A DNA stretch of 64,000 bases from assembly GCF_019042275.1 (NCBI RefSeq), contig NZ_JAHQCW010000007.1:110626-174625 (forward strand). The letters run 5' to 3'. This DNA is from Diplocloster agilis. GTDB taxonomy: Bacteria; Bacillota; Clostridia; Lachnospirales; Lachnospiraceae. This document shows, in pieces, positions 34,394 to 43,404 of this stretch. The notes beneath the pieces were generated by a model that searched no databases, had not been told where the DNA came from, and saw nothing but the letters and a program-made list of their open reading frames with translations. Position numbers and translations under genes: made by a program. The stretch's first letter is position 1. The number at the start of each line of letters is the position of its first letter.

Positions 34394-34819
34394 TTACGCC
34401 TCCCCCATAACCTGAAAGTTTACTTTCGACTTCAGTATCCTGGCATTTTGTTTTGCACGGGATTTCTCCTGGGCTTTTCTTAACCCCTCCAGTTTAGTCA
34501 GAATCCCGGCGCTCTCCTTTACCTGCCCGTTTAACGCGGCGTCAATCACGGCAGCCGCCAGCACCTTATCAAAATCATCTCCTGCCAAAATGCTGCTCCC
34601 CTTCACTCCATTCACCATCACCATGCATTCGCAGGCCAGCACCTCGCCCAGATAAAACAGTGATCTTTGAATCGACTCCCGCACCTTCACCATAACCAGC
34701 GTTTTCTGGGGCTGTTTCATAATCTGAACCGGGTATGCCTCCCTGACCGGCGCAGCGATCTTTACCGCCTCTTCTTTTGTGGCTCTTGCCAGTATGGTTG
34801 TAATTTCTTTTTTTGTCAT
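34394..34819 (-). CDS. phnG: C-P lyase core subunit PhnG
   Basis: A 141-residue protein, the first of the C-P lyase operon. VMVKVRESIQRSLFYLGEVL near residues 43-62 and ECMVMVNGVKGSSILAGDDFDK (split over 64-85) follow the PhnG pattern of a short helical and beta core that pairs with PhnI. Length equals the family norm of about 150. AAGGGAG lies upstream. The operon is read away from phnF, with 181 bp between them. Confidence 0.9.
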   Translation of the reverse strand: MTKKEITTILARATKEEAVKIAAPVREAYPVQIMKQPQKTLVMVKVRESIQRSLFYLGEVLACECMVMVNGVKGSSILAGDDFDKVLAAAVIDAALNGQVKESAGILTKLEGLRKAQEKSRAKQNARILKSKVNFQVMGEA

Positions 34820-34886
34820 AAAAGCTCCCTTTTTCCATATGATTCATTTTTCTGATATCCTGCTCAACAACGCCATCATAGTCAGC

Positions 34887-34926
34887 GTTTGTAAAGTTGC
34901 CATGTTTCGTTTGTAAAACTCATGTT
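34887..34926. promoter_or_regulatory. Direct repeats between phnG and phnF
   Basis: GTTTGTAAA at 34887-34895 and 34909-34917, each followed by CATGTT (34901-34906 and 34921-34926). The 22-bp period equals two helical turns. Likely regulator sites for the divergent phn promoters. Confidence 0.5.
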
Positions 34927-34944
34927 AAACCAAAGCCGTACCTC

Positions 34945-34974
34945 TTGTTACACGACATGCCGTCTTGCTATAAT
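34945..34974 (+). promoter_or_regulatory. phnF promoter
   Basis: TTGTTA (34945-34950), 18-base spacer, TATAAT (34969-34974). Confidence 0.65.
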
Positions 34975-35000
34975 ACCTTCTATAAAGTGAGGATGCGCCA

Positions 35001-35726
35001 ATGGAGGAAAATATGAAAAGCAAACCTGTTACCTGGGAAGAAATTACCGATACATTAATCAAGGAAATACGCCAAAACCAATACGGCAAAGATGAAAAGA
35101 TGCCCAGCGAAAACGATATGGCCGCCCGGTTCGGCGTCTCCCGCACTGAGATCCGGCGGGCTTACGGCAGATTAAAGGAGCTGGGCTACATCTATTCGAT
35201 GCAGGGCTACGGCAGCTTTTTCTCCGGTAAAAAAGAGAAGCTTCCGCTGCAGATGAATGATTCGCTAAGCTTTACGGAAAAGATGAAAAATTTAGACGTA
35301 TTATATGAGTCGAAAAATATTGAGGCCCGGATTATCAAATATAACTCTCTGATCTACGATATGCTGGAGGCCCCGCCCGATACGGTTGTTTATAAGATAC
35401 TCCGTCTGCGCATGATAAATGGAGAACCTGCCGCCATACATACCAGCTACCTGCCCCAAAACTATTTTCCAAAACTTCACCAGGATGCCTCAAAGATCAT
35501 TTCCGTATATGAATATATCCGATCCTGCGGCTATGAGAATCTGGTCAGCGATAAGATCCAGCTATCCCTTTCCCCTCCCGGCCGAAAAGAGAGAGACCTG
35601 CTGAAGATTCCCGGTTATGAGTCCTGCCTCGTCCTAAGCGAAATCTGTATATCCCGCCCCAGCGGAACTATTTTAGAGGTAGCCCGCACCGTGTACCGCA
35701 GTGACCGCTTTATCTTTCAGCTCTGA
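35001..35726 (+). CDS. GntR/HutC family regulator, PhnF-like
   Basis: A 241-residue one-component regulator. Residues about 8-75 form a GntR winged helix (MPSENDMAARFGVSRTEIRR, YGRLKELGYIYSMQGYGSFF). Residues about 90-240 form a UTRA ligand-binding domain, as in HutC and PhnF. It is divergent from the C-P lyase operon and probably controls it in response to phosphate or a phosphonate compound. Two starts are possible, 35001 and 35013. The second has GGAGG five bases upstream inside the first codons, and I cannot choose firmly. GntR regulators for other pathways are possible, but location argues for phosphonate. Confidence 0.86.
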   Translation: MEENMKSKPVTWEEITDTLIKEIRQNQYGKDEKMPSENDMAARFGVSRTEIRRAYGRLKELGYIYSMQGYGSFFSGKKEKLPLQMNDSLSFTEKMKNLDVLYESKNIEARIIKYNSLIYDMLEAPPDTVVYKILRLRMINGEPAAIHTSYLPQNYFPKLHQDASKIISVYEYIRSCGYENLVSDKIQLSLSPPGRKERDLLKIPGYESCLVLSEICISRPSGTILEVARTVYRSDRFIFQL

Positions 35727-35767
35727 TCTCTTTAACACGCTTTCCCTTATCTTATATTTCGTGATAA

Positions 35768-35850
35768 AATAAAAGGGCCGTCCAAGCATTATGGAAGACC
35801 GCTGCAACCGACGGTTGCGCAGATTCCATTCCCGCTTGGTAGCCCTTATT
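35768..35850 (+). ncRNA. Nested hairpin, candidate structured RNA or elaborate terminator
   Basis: Successive complementary blocks fold into one long interrupted stem: GGGC (35775-35778)/GCCC (35842-35845), CCAAGC (35782-35787)/GCTTGG (35834-35839), TGGAA (35792-35796)/TTCCA (35824-35828), CTGCAACC (35802-35809)/GGTTGC..AG (35813-35822) with loop GAC. The outer arms are A-rich on the left and TTATTT on the right, so it could end phnF transcription. The internal symmetry is more than a terminator needs. No known RNA family is recognised. Confidence 0.55.
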
Positions 35851-35928
35851 TCTAAACTAATCTATACTAAGATATAACCGATACGATTCTTTGACTTATA
35901 TTCCAAAGCCCACTACAGGAGGTTTACT

Positions 35929-36489
35929 ATGACTTTAGGCCAAAAGATACAACAACTCAGAAAAGCAAGCGGTATCTCTCAGGAACAATTAGCGGAGCAG
36001 TTACATGTCTCCCGCCAGTCCGTCTCCAAGTGGGAGCTGGATGACGCCGTCCCGGAGTTGAGTAAAATCATATTGCTCAGTGACCTGTTCGCGATCACCA
36101 TCGACGAACTTCTCAGAGATTCTCCCCGAAACGCGGGGCCTTCCCCCGAACCGGAAGCCCCCGCCTCCCACAGCGCCGGGACGAATACATCTCCCGGTGG
36201 TATGCTGCTCTCGCAGTTGGCCCGCATCAATACCAGCCATCAAGAGATCCTTACCGGTTTTAAAACCATGATCCTGGGTCTTTTTCTCCTGGTTGTTGAT
36301 TTTCTCCTCTGCTGGGTCTATCAGCTCAAAGAGCAGATTATTGACAATGCGTGGATGCCCGACATCACCTTCTATTTTTCAAAGCAGCCTATGCCTGTAT
36401 TTTTCTTTCTGACCGCTTTGATTATAGCGGCAGGCCTGATTCTCATGGGCTTTGGCTTTGTCGGCAGATATATGGAGTCCAGGTCCTAG
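35929..36489 (+). CDS. Small XRE-type HTH protein with two membrane spans
   Basis: A 186-residue protein with an N-terminal Cro/CI helix-turn-helix (residues 5-60, LRKASGISQEQLAEQLHVSR, QSVSKWELD). A Pro/Ser linker (65-85) follows, then two hydrophobic segments (about 110-130 and 147-172). It is the same protein type as the 377-residue regulator at 21228 but lacks the outer domain. Such short HTH-membrane proteins are frequent in Clostridia and often act as local repressors. AGGAGG stands seven bases before the ATG. Target is unknown. Confidence 0.85.
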   Translation: MTLGQKIQQLRKASGISQEQLAEQLHVSRQSVSKWELDDAVPELSKIILLSDLFAITIDELLRDSPRNAGPSPEPEAPASHSAGTNTSPGGMLLSQLARINTSHQEILTGFKTMILGLFLLVVDFLLCWVYQLKEQIIDNAWMPDITFYFSKQPMPVFFFLTALIIAAGLILMGFGFVGRYMESRS

Positions 36490-36500
36490 TGGTCCGGCAC

Positions 36501-38291
36501 TCAGCCTTTCTTCCAACGTACCAGGGTTGCCGTGTGCTGACCGTCCCCTTCCGACTCAATTACATACTCTCCAAAATCGGCCGGAATTACCGCCGCCTGG
36601 TACAGATTTATCTGAGTCCCATACTCCGGATTATTTTTGCTGTAGATTCTCGCAGTCTTTCCAACAGTCAGGGTTATAATATGGCAGTATTTCCCTTCCG
36701 TGTCGTATTCCCCCTTGTGCTGATAGTGAATCCGTTCGATCTCAAAAGGCATCTCCGGCACGGAAGAATAACGGTCAATATAGTATTCTTTGGTCCATTT
36801 TATCACGGAAGGTTTCGCCCGCAGTTTCTTATCCACGTAATCCTCCCTGCGGAACTTAGAGACCCGGAAAGAATGATCCAACTGCATATTCAGAGGTTTT
36901 CCGGTCATAGTCTTTGTCTTGTCATCCCAGGAATTTCTGGCAAAATCATAGCTGAAAAAGGAATATTCCGTGCCCGCGATAGACGGACAGGTATCCAGTT
37001 CCAGTACCATCTGATTACCGCCATGTCCATGGTCTGTGCCCGGCGGGATCAGATACAGGTCGCCCACATTGGATTCCCAGTTGCAGACATAATCTTTCCA
37101 GTCCCCGATCACCTCATGGTTATTGGACTTCCTGCATTTGGCCTCCCACTCTTCCAGATCCGCATCATTGTAAAATCCCATCCAGGTGTTGGCTCCCTCG
37201 TAGGCTTCCGCGATATAGTAGGTCTCATATCTTCCGATCGGCTCATTAAAATTCGTTTTTACATAATCCGTACTGGGATGCGTGTGGATCGGCATGGAAA
37301 TCCGTTCCGCCGGCTGCTTATCGGGAAAATACCCGTCATCCAGCCATGCGTCCAAAGGGAACAGATGCGGATAAGTCTCGCTCAGATACCTGCCCAGCAG
37401 TTTATCCGGGTATTGCATGAGATTCACAAAGGGCAGATTCAGCTGCTCTTCACGGTCCACATCGATGAGAATGGATAATTCCGGTCCGGCCAGCTCATTC
37501 CAGGCATTGCATTCCAATCCCGGGACATCCCAGAAATCTTTATACCGGTATGCTCCCCAGGGACCCGGCTGATAGATTTCCACCTCTTTTACCGGATATT
37601 TTAACATCGTCCGGATCACCTCATCATAAGCAGCTTTCGGCAGAATCTTTAATTCTTCTTTTTTCACAGCCTCCACATAATAGTCCATTTTCTCGATGAT
37701 GAAATGCTTCTGGAAGTGCAGCAGATAATAATCGCAATAATAATATTCCTTCCAGTCATATTGCGGATCCGGCTGATCCAGGGCAAAGGGGATTAATTTT
37801 CCGTCCCACATACTCCACAGCAGAGGCTGTCGGGTCATATCAAAATAATAGGTACGCGCATAGAAATCATACAGTTCCGGAATTGCAGCCCCATAACCGT
37901 ATACGACAACCCCTTTGCCTAACCGGCTCTTTAAATCCTTTATTTTCTCAGGGTCCGTTAAATCCACGATTCTCCCGTCCATATTGCAGTAGCCAAAAGA
38001 CGGGTCCTCGGTTATATACTCTTTTTTGTACTCCCGTATCTTCTCCATGGGCAGGTAAACCGACTGTACCGGAATAAACTCCACCTCCGTACACAGTTCT
38101 TTTAGTTCCGCCAGAATACCGGCAAAATCTACCCCGTACCAGCCGTCCAGGGCTACCGCGCCTTTTGCTTCCAAGATATCATCCGCTATCTTGCGAATAC
38201 AGTTCTTCTCCCCCATCACAATGGAATTCTTTGCTTCCGGTGAAATCTGAATTTTGTTTGTGGCATTGTGTCTTCCTTCATATAACGGCAT
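36501..38291 (-). CDS. Class I mannose-6-phosphate isomerase-like protein with extra N-terminal domain (paralogue 1)
   Basis: A 596-residue cytoplasmic protein. The C-terminal half matches type I phosphomannose isomerase cupins: IHTHPSTDYVKTNF near residue 345 aligns with the ManA VHPxDxYA motif, then RYETYYIAEAYEGANTWMGF aligns with KTEMWYVLxAxPGAxIxxGF, and GDLYLIPPGTDHGHGG with the metal-site GDxxFIPAGTxHAxG. About 250 N-terminal residues are extra. They begin VALDGWYGVDFAGIL, which resembles a nucleoside-kinase P-loop without the Lys-Ser pair. A paralogue at 53556 is about 60-65 percent identical by eye. Isomerase activity on mannose 6-phosphate or a related sugar is inferred. It is last in the operon starting at 43374. 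Confidence 0.75.
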   Translation of the reverse strand: MPLYEGRHNATNKIQISPEAKNSIVMGEKNCIRKIADDILEAKGAVALDGWYGVDFAGILAELKELCTEVEFIPVQSVYLPMEKIREYKKEYITEDPSFGYCNMDGRIVDLTDPEKIKDLKSRLGKGVVVYGYGAAIPELYDFYARTYYFDMTRQPLLWSMWDGKLIPFALDQPDPQYDWKEYYYCDYYLLHFQKHFIIEKMDYYVEAVKKEELKILPKAAYDEVIRTMLKYPVKEVEIYQPGPWGAYRYKDFWDVPGLECNAWNELAGPELSILIDVDREEQLNLPFVNLMQYPDKLLGRYLSETYPHLFPLDAWLDDGYFPDKQPAERISMPIHTHPSTDYVKTNFNEPIGRYETYYIAEAYEGANTWMGFYNDADLEEWEAKCRKSNNHEVIGDWKDYVCNWESNVGDLYLIPPGTDHGHGGNQMVLELDTCPSIAGTEYSFFSYDFARNSWDDKTKTMTGKPLNMQLDHSFRVSKFRREDYVDKKLRAKPSVIKWTKEYYIDRYSSVPEMPFEIERIHYQHKGEYDTEGKYCHIITLTVGKTARIYSKNNPEYGTQINLYQAAVIPADFGEYVIESEGDGQHTATLVRWKKG

Positions 38292-38303
38292 ATCCTTTTC
38301 CTC

Positions 38304-39167
38304 CTAATTTTTCCTTATGAATTTTATTTTACTGAGCATTAAATTTCCAAATACAGGCCTACCCTCAACGGTACAGACTTCCCCAAACAGAAACAGGCCG
38401 GGGGATACCGTCACAATCTCTTTATCCAGCATACCTTTGATACCTGCGCATCCAAATACCAATGAATCCGAATCCTCATAGAAGGCAGCCACCGCACGCT
38501 GGACGTCTTCCGGCCTGATGTATCTCACCTCCATGATTTCCTCCAGGTCCCGACCGCTTTCAATCTCCCCGTTTTGTACGCTCAGATGGGCATTCACGCC
38601 CCCGGACGCCGCCAGCGTCAGATGTTCAAAATCCGTAGCGGGAAGTCCCAGCTCCGCTTTCTTTTGCGCCAGCCATAAGACCGCTTTTGTCCCGTTGATC
38701 TGCAGCACTTTCCGCTTTCCGCTAAGCTTTAAGCGTACCTCCTCCAGAACCTCCGGATATATATTTTTCATACTAACCTGATACTCATACCTCTCATCCG
38801 TGATCAAATAGAGGTTTACCTCAGTTCCATGGCTAATCAGCCCAGTGCGCCCATTCTCATCCGCAGCGGCGCCTCCCCCCGCCACCGGACAGTTCAGTAT
38901 CTTCGAGAATTCATCTAAAAACCATTCTTCATTCCCCGCGTTTCCGAACAGAATAATGGCGGCCTTAACCGAACTCTTTTCCGGCAGTTTTTTCAGCTGT
39001 TCCAGGGCTTGCGCATAAGTTCCGTAAATGTGGCAGCCGGCCGGTTCATAGGGCAGCAGCGCAATTTCCGAACCTGTATCTTCGGACGGCCCGGCAATAC
39101 CAAGGCTTGCGCATCCGAAGACATCTTTCGGCGGCTCGGCGCCGGGAAGATAAAATCCTATTTTCAT
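38304..39167 (-). CDS. Stand-alone FIST-like domain protein
   Basis: A 287-residue protein that resembles a FIST sensory domain. The central block CPVAGGGAAADENGRTGLIS and C-terminal SLVFGCAGIKGMLDKEI, SPGLFLFGEVCTVEGRPVFG correspond to the FIST_N GGxAg and FIST_C FSCaGR...GFytyGEi patterns. FIST domains usually sit on kinases or chemoreceptors and bind small ligands such as amino acids. Here it is free-standing, cytoplasmic and in a sugar operon between the DUF5054 and isomerase-like genes. I start at 39167, where GGAGGG is six bases upstream. Function is unknown. Confidence 0.68.
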   Translation of the reverse strand: MKIGFYLPGAEPPKDVFGCASLGIAGPSEDTGSEIALLPYEPAGCHIYGTYAQALEQLKKLPEKSSVKAAIILFGNAGNEEWFLDEFSKILNCPVAGGGAAADENGRTGLISHGTEVNLYLITDERYEYQVSMKNIYPEVLEEVRLKLSGKRKVLQINGTKAVLWLAQKKAELGLPATDFEHLTLAASGGVNAHLSVQNGEIESGRDLEEIMEVRYIRPEDVQRAVAAFYEDSDSLVFGCAGIKGMLDKEIVTVSPGLFLFGEVCTVEGRPVFGNLMLSKIKFIRKN

Positions 39168-39189
39168 TTTTCCCTCCATATGTATATTT

Positions 39190-41646
39190 TTACGTATTGA
39201 TGATAAGAATTGGTTCTTTATTTAACGCCTGCGCCACATCCGGCAGTTCCTCTCTTCGGAAACCGCCATCCGCCAGCACTTCATAGCTAAACTCCATAAT
39301 GCCGCAGCTGTTGGCGGCGAAATTGGTATCCCATGTATTGTCAAATATCATAGACAGAAGCCGATCCGGATGTTCCGGCATCTTTGCCGCGCGTTCCGAC
39401 ACATGCGGCTCTCCAAGCGCCGTCAACGAGGTATCCATGCCATTCCACAGCCAGCTGCGTTCCCCCTGTTCGTACCAGGCAAATCCATCCGTCGCATAAT
39501 AATCCATACAGCTTCCCGGCAACTGTCCTTCTCCCGGAATATAAGGCAGATCCGCGTTACTAAACAGCGGGACCGTATGGACCGGGGACTGAAATGCCAG
39601 ATAAAACACCTCGGGATCAAAAGAGGATTTCCGGTTGATTTTGACATGCAGCCGCGCCCTGTTCTCCTTTTTATATAGGATAAGCTCCCGGCGCCCCCAC
39701 TCCAGGGACGGATGGCTGAATTCCTGGCGGTATGTTACGGTATATTCATTTTCCTCCGTTTTGACCGCATTCTCAGTCTTTGCCGCGATGATCTCCAGGG
39801 ACTCTTCCCTCATACGGGCTCTCTTCTCATCCTCTTCCAAAAAGATATCCTTCAGCACCCAGCGGGGGGCGAAACCTTTCGGGCGGCAGGACAAAAAGGC
39901 TCCGAATTCTCCATCCAGCACGACCGCTCCCTTTCGGCATACACGGCCGGGCCAGCCCCTTTGATTAAGCTCTATGTCCAACGACGGCTCCGTATCCTTC
40001 CCGCAGCCTGCATCCCCTTGATTTTCAGAAAGCAGGCGGTAGCCCCGTGCTTCAAACGGCTGAAGATTATCCGCCCAGAATCTCGCGATCTGTTCCGGAA
40101 CACAATCGCTGAAAGTCTTCGAGACGTTCTCCCTGCTCAAATGGGATTCCGCTTCCGGCCGCTTAAAGTTAGAGGGCCCTTCTTCCATAAGCAACGGGTA
40201 TCTCTTATGACTTATTAAGTCTTCCACTGCGCAGTAATCCCCTCTGAGACAATGATAGGGGAACCGTACCCAGGTGCTCGCCGGATACTTTCCGGGATTG
40301 ATAAGACAAAGTTCTCCCGTTGTCTTCCCGCCCCTTAAAAGCTCCGCAGTCAGATTTTCCGATAGGGCCAGCGCCCGATAGGCAAATACATTTTTTTCCG
40401 CTGCCATCATTCTGGCATCTATGGAAAATGGCGCGGCCACCGATTGCCAGGAACCGTATGTATGCTCATGGAACATGCACAGCTGCTTAAGCGCATCCTC
40501 ATAATCGGCGCGTTGCCTTTTCGACATTCCTGCCGTATCCGGTTCCCCGGCATTCCGGCGCGTTTCCATCCGGTTCTCTGCCAGCATGGCCGCTGCTTTC
40601 AGGTTCACCGCCGCCCGTTTCCCTGCCGCCAGTTCCACCGGTGCGCTGACCGTGCCGTTCGCCCACCAGTCCACCCATTCGCCCTTCTTTACCGGTATTC
40701 TATCTTTGTTTTCCTCCTCCATCCGGTGCATCGCTTCCGTGGCTGTCGTCATCCGAATCTCCGGTTTTAAACCCAGTTCCCGCCATTTCCGCACAAAATC
40801 CGCAATGGGGCCAAAAGGCGGGTCATTGTCTATCCGGTAGTTATTCGTAACCGAAACCAGAAGCCGCTCATAGGGATAACCACCGTATATTTTATTCTGT
40901 GTGAATCCATCTCTGGACTGCTCCAGATTATCACCGCTGTTTCCCTCCAGCAGTTTTATCGTCTCCAGGCAACGCCGGTGAGCGGAAAGTACGGATTCCT
41001 CGTCCGCTTTCCAGATATCCCCCGGCCCCGGAGGCCGGTAGCACAGGTCCGAAGCGGCCGGTACCGGCCCAATCCGCCAGTTTTCGTTAAATAGAAAATA
41101 GCCGTCGCAGTATCCGGAATTCAGCCATACAAACATCTTTCTGCCGTCCGGCATCTCCCAATAAAACGCGGAGGGAGTGGGACACGGCGGCAGCGCGTTA
41201 TATGTGTTAGGACCGATCCAAAGCGCGTTCATCCCCTGATCCAGCGCCCGCATCAAAGCGGCCCTGGGCATACCGTTTACATCATTTTGCATAATGGAAC
41301 AGGGCTTCCACTGTTTCGTTAATTCCCGGGGCAGCCACTTTACGATCCGGTCCCACTCCTCCGGCGTGTGGAATGCCGTGGTATTAAAAGCCATCCCGCA
41401 TATATCCAGCTTCCCGGCCTGCAGCGCGGTTATCAGCAGACTGCGTTCACGTTCTTCTGCGCTCTGCCACCAATCCGCTACAGGAAGCGCGGTTTCAGCC
41501 GTCCAGTAAAAGTCGGGGTCCTCCATCGCCAGCTGTAACGCCTGGTCCACATACTCCTTTTGGAGCCTGCGCGCGTACATCGGATGGTCTGTAAAACCAA
41601 AATCCGTATGAGAATGATGTATAAGATCGATTTTTTGAATTGACAT
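39190..41646 (-). CDS. DUF5054 / GH38-like glycoside hydrolase
   Basis: An 818-residue protein without signal peptide. The N-terminus DLIHHSHTDFGFTDHPMYAR has the HxHTDxGfT pattern of the DUF5054 family, related to GH38 alpha-mannosidases, with a zinc-site His/Asp pair. MQNDVNGMPRAALM near residue 120 carries the Asp expected as nucleophile in the GH38-type (beta/alpha)7 barrel. The C-terminal 400 residues are beta-rich, as in GH38. It likely cleaves an alpha-linked sugar (mannose favoured) from oligosaccharides inside the cell. It follows the two permease genes by 11 bp. DUF5054 proteins have no established substrate known to me. Confidence 0.75.
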   Translation of the reverse strand: MSIQKIDLIHHSHTDFGFTDHPMYARRLQKEYVDQALQLAMEDPDFYWTAETALPVADWWQSAEERERSLLITALQAGKLDICGMAFNTTAFHTPEEWDRIVKWLPRELTKQWKPCSIMQNDVNGMPRAALMRALDQGMNALWIGPNTYNALPPCPTPSAFYWEMPDGRKMFVWLNSGYCDGYFLFNENWRIGPVPAASDLCYRPPGPGDIWKADEESVLSAHRRCLETIKLLEGNSGDNLEQSRDGFTQNKIYGGYPYERLLVSVTNNYRIDNDPPFGPIADFVRKWRELGLKPEIRMTTATEAMHRMEEENKDRIPVKKGEWVDWWANGTVSAPVELAAGKRAAVNLKAAAMLAENRMETRRNAGEPDTAGMSKRQRADYEDALKQLCMFHEHTYGSWQSVAAPFSIDARMMAAEKNVFAYRALALSENLTAELLRGGKTTGELCLINPGKYPASTWVRFPYHCLRGDYCAVEDLISHKRYPLLMEEGPSNFKRPEAESHLSRENVSKTFSDCVPEQIARFWADNLQPFEARGYRLLSENQGDAGCGKDTEPSLDIELNQRGWPGRVCRKGAVVLDGEFGAFLSCRPKGFAPRWVLKDIFLEEDEKRARMREESLEIIAAKTENAVKTEENEYTVTYRQEFSHPSLEWGRRELILYKKENRARLHVKINRKSSFDPEVFYLAFQSPVHTVPLFSNADLPYIPGEGQLPGSCMDYYATDGFAWYEQGERSWLWNGMDTSLTALGEPHVSERAAKMPEHPDRLLSMIFDNTWDTNFAANSCGIMEFSYEVLADGGFRREELPDVAQALNKEPILIINT

Positions 41647-41656
41647 ATGTACACTC

Positions 41657-42490
41657 TTACCCTTTCACAGCGCCGGAGGTCATCCCCTCGATAATATATT
41701 TCTGACACAGGAAGTACACGATCAGCACCGGTATAATCGTCAGAATCACATCCGCAAATACCAGATTCCATTCGGAAGCGTACCTTCCGCAGAAATTGTA
41801 GATCGTCATCGGCAGCGTCCATTTTTTCGGATCACTCATAAAATATAACGGCAGCTGGAATTCATTCCAGACCGACAGGAACACCGTCACAATAATCGTG
41901 GCGTTTACCGGTTTCAAAAGCGGGAACACGACCCGGAAATATACCTGCAGAGGATTACAGCCATCTATGACGGCCGCCTCATCAATGGTAGTCGGGATCG
42001 ACGGAAAGAAGCCGTGGTAAATAAAAATGCAAAAGGATACCGATGTGGCTACCTCCAACAATATCAGGCCGGTTAACGTGTTCATCAGATGAAGCGTCTG
42101 CATAATCTTGATGGTCGGTATCATGGATATATTAAATATCAGCCCCAGAATCAGCAGATAGTATAGGAAACGATTCATCTTCGACCGGTTTCTGGAAAGC
42201 ACATAAGACGCCATGGAGCTTAACAGGACACAAAAGAGAACGGAGGTTCCGGTTATGAGCAGGCCGTTTCCAAAGGCCCGCAGCACATTGGCCTCTTCAA
42301 ATACTCTTACATAATTTCCAAACTGAAAGCTCTGCGGCAGGGATATGCTCAGCAGATCCGCCTCCGCCGACGTTTTCAGGGAATTGATGACTGCCAGAGC
42401 GATTGGGTACAAAATCGTCAGGGAAAGTATCCACAGGACGATCTCCAGAAGTATTCGGGCAAACCTGCTCTTTTTCGTTCGTATACCCAT
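41657..42490 (-). CDS. Sugar ABC transporter permease (MalG/AraQ type)
   Basis: A 277-residue permease with six spans and the EAA loop EAAVIDGCNPLQVYFRVVFPL near residues 170-190, ending SGAVKG as in the CUT1 AraQ/LplC branch. It pairs with the permease immediately upstream; the ATG shares one base with that gene's stop (TGATG). No ATPase is encoded here, so a shared MsmX-type ATPase is expected. The binding protein is probably the lipoprotein at 48888-50258, which has the same regulatory repeats. Confidence 0.9.
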   Translation of the reverse strand: MGIRTKKSRFARILLEIVLWILSLTILYPIALAVINSLKTSAEADLLSISLPQSFQFGNYVRVFEEANVLRAFGNGLLITGTSVLFCVLLSSMASYVLSRNRSKMNRFLYYLLILGLIFNISMIPTIKIMQTLHLMNTLTGLILLEVATSVSFCIFIYHGFFPSIPTTIDEAAVIDGCNPLQVYFRVVFPLLKPVNATIIVTVFLSVWNEFQLPLYFMSDPKKWTLPMTIYNFCGRYASEWNLVFADVILTIIPVLIVYFLCQKYIIEGMTSGAVKG

Positions 42491-43374
42491 CAGAACTCCA
42501 CCTCCCTTTTCTTCAGCAGGCTTAAGCCTGCGAAAGCAAATCCCGCGATCAGAATGTTCAGCATCAACTCATAGGCCGTAGCCATACCGTATCTGCCGGA
42601 AGACAATTCTTTGTAAACCATGGTGGCCAGCACCTGTGTCTGAGTGCCAGGTCCTCCTTTGGTGATCGACAGAATCAGATCGAAGATCTTCAGACCGCCT
42701 ACAAAGCCAAGAAACAGATTAATGGTGACGGAAGAGATCAGAAGCGGAAATGTTATACGAAAAAATCTCTGCACTCCGCCTGCCCCGTCGATGGCGGCCG
42801 CCTCATAGTAGTCTTTCGGAATCCCCTGCAGTCCGGCGATATAGATTACCGTGGAGAATCCCACTCCCTTCCAGATGCCTGCCCACAGAACACTGTTCAT
42901 GGCGGTAGAGGGGTCCGCCGTCCACTGGCGGGCAAGGCTGTCAAGCCCAATCCCCCTTAATATCGTATTGATGACGCCGTACTGGGGATTATACATTGCT
43001 GTAAACAGCAGGCCGATTGCCAGGGGACACAAAACGACAGGGATAAAAAATACGGTTCTGAGTAACGTCTGTGATTTCAAGCCCTTGTTCAACGCCAGCG
43101 CCAGCATAAGCGCGAGCACATTGGTAAATACCAGCGTGCCGATGGCATAATATATGGTGTTGCCGATGGCTCTCCAGAACACTTTGGACATGGACGGATC
43201 TGTAAATATCTGTATAAAATTATCAAGCCCGTTAAAATGCACGTCCGATACATAGATATTCCAATCCGTGAAGGCAAACACCTCTCCGAACGTAATCGGT
43301 ATCAGATAAAAAATCCCATACAGTAGAAGAACCGGTATGGCAAAATAGAGCGGGTAAATTCTGCTTTTCTTCAT
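42490..43374 (-). CDS. Sugar ABC transporter permease (UgpA/LplB type)
   Basis: A 294-residue permease of the CUT1 family, six spans, with the EAA loop EAAAIDGAGGVQRFFRITFPL near residues 195-215. It is first in the operon permease-permease-DUF5054-FIST-isomerase-like. AGGAGG lies ahead of the ATG. Upstream are a TATGAT -10 box and two 21-bp-spaced direct repeats (43433-43467), so the operon is probably activated by the divergently encoded response regulator. Confidence 0.9.
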   Translation of the reverse strand: MKKSRIYPLYFAIPVLLLYGIFYLIPITFGEVFAFTDWNIYVSDVHFNGLDNFIQIFTDPSMSKVFWRAIGNTIYYAIGTLVFTNVLALMLALALNKGLKSQTLLRTVFFIPVVLCPLAIGLLFTAMYNPQYGVINTILRGIGLDSLARQWTADPSTAMNSVLWAGIWKGVGFSTVIYIAGLQGIPKDYYEAAAIDGAGGVQRFFRITFPLLISSVTINLFLGFVGGLKIFDLILSITKGGPGTQTQVLATMVYKELSSGRYGMATAYELMLNILIAGFAFAGLSLLKKREVEF

Positions 43375-43404
43375 TCACAGCACCTCCTTTATCTGTTTTT
43401 CTTT

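Noticed and set aside
36351..37478. 375-codon plus-strand ORF opposite isomerase-like paralogue 1
   Set aside because: Overlaps two real genes and has no recognisable protein features.
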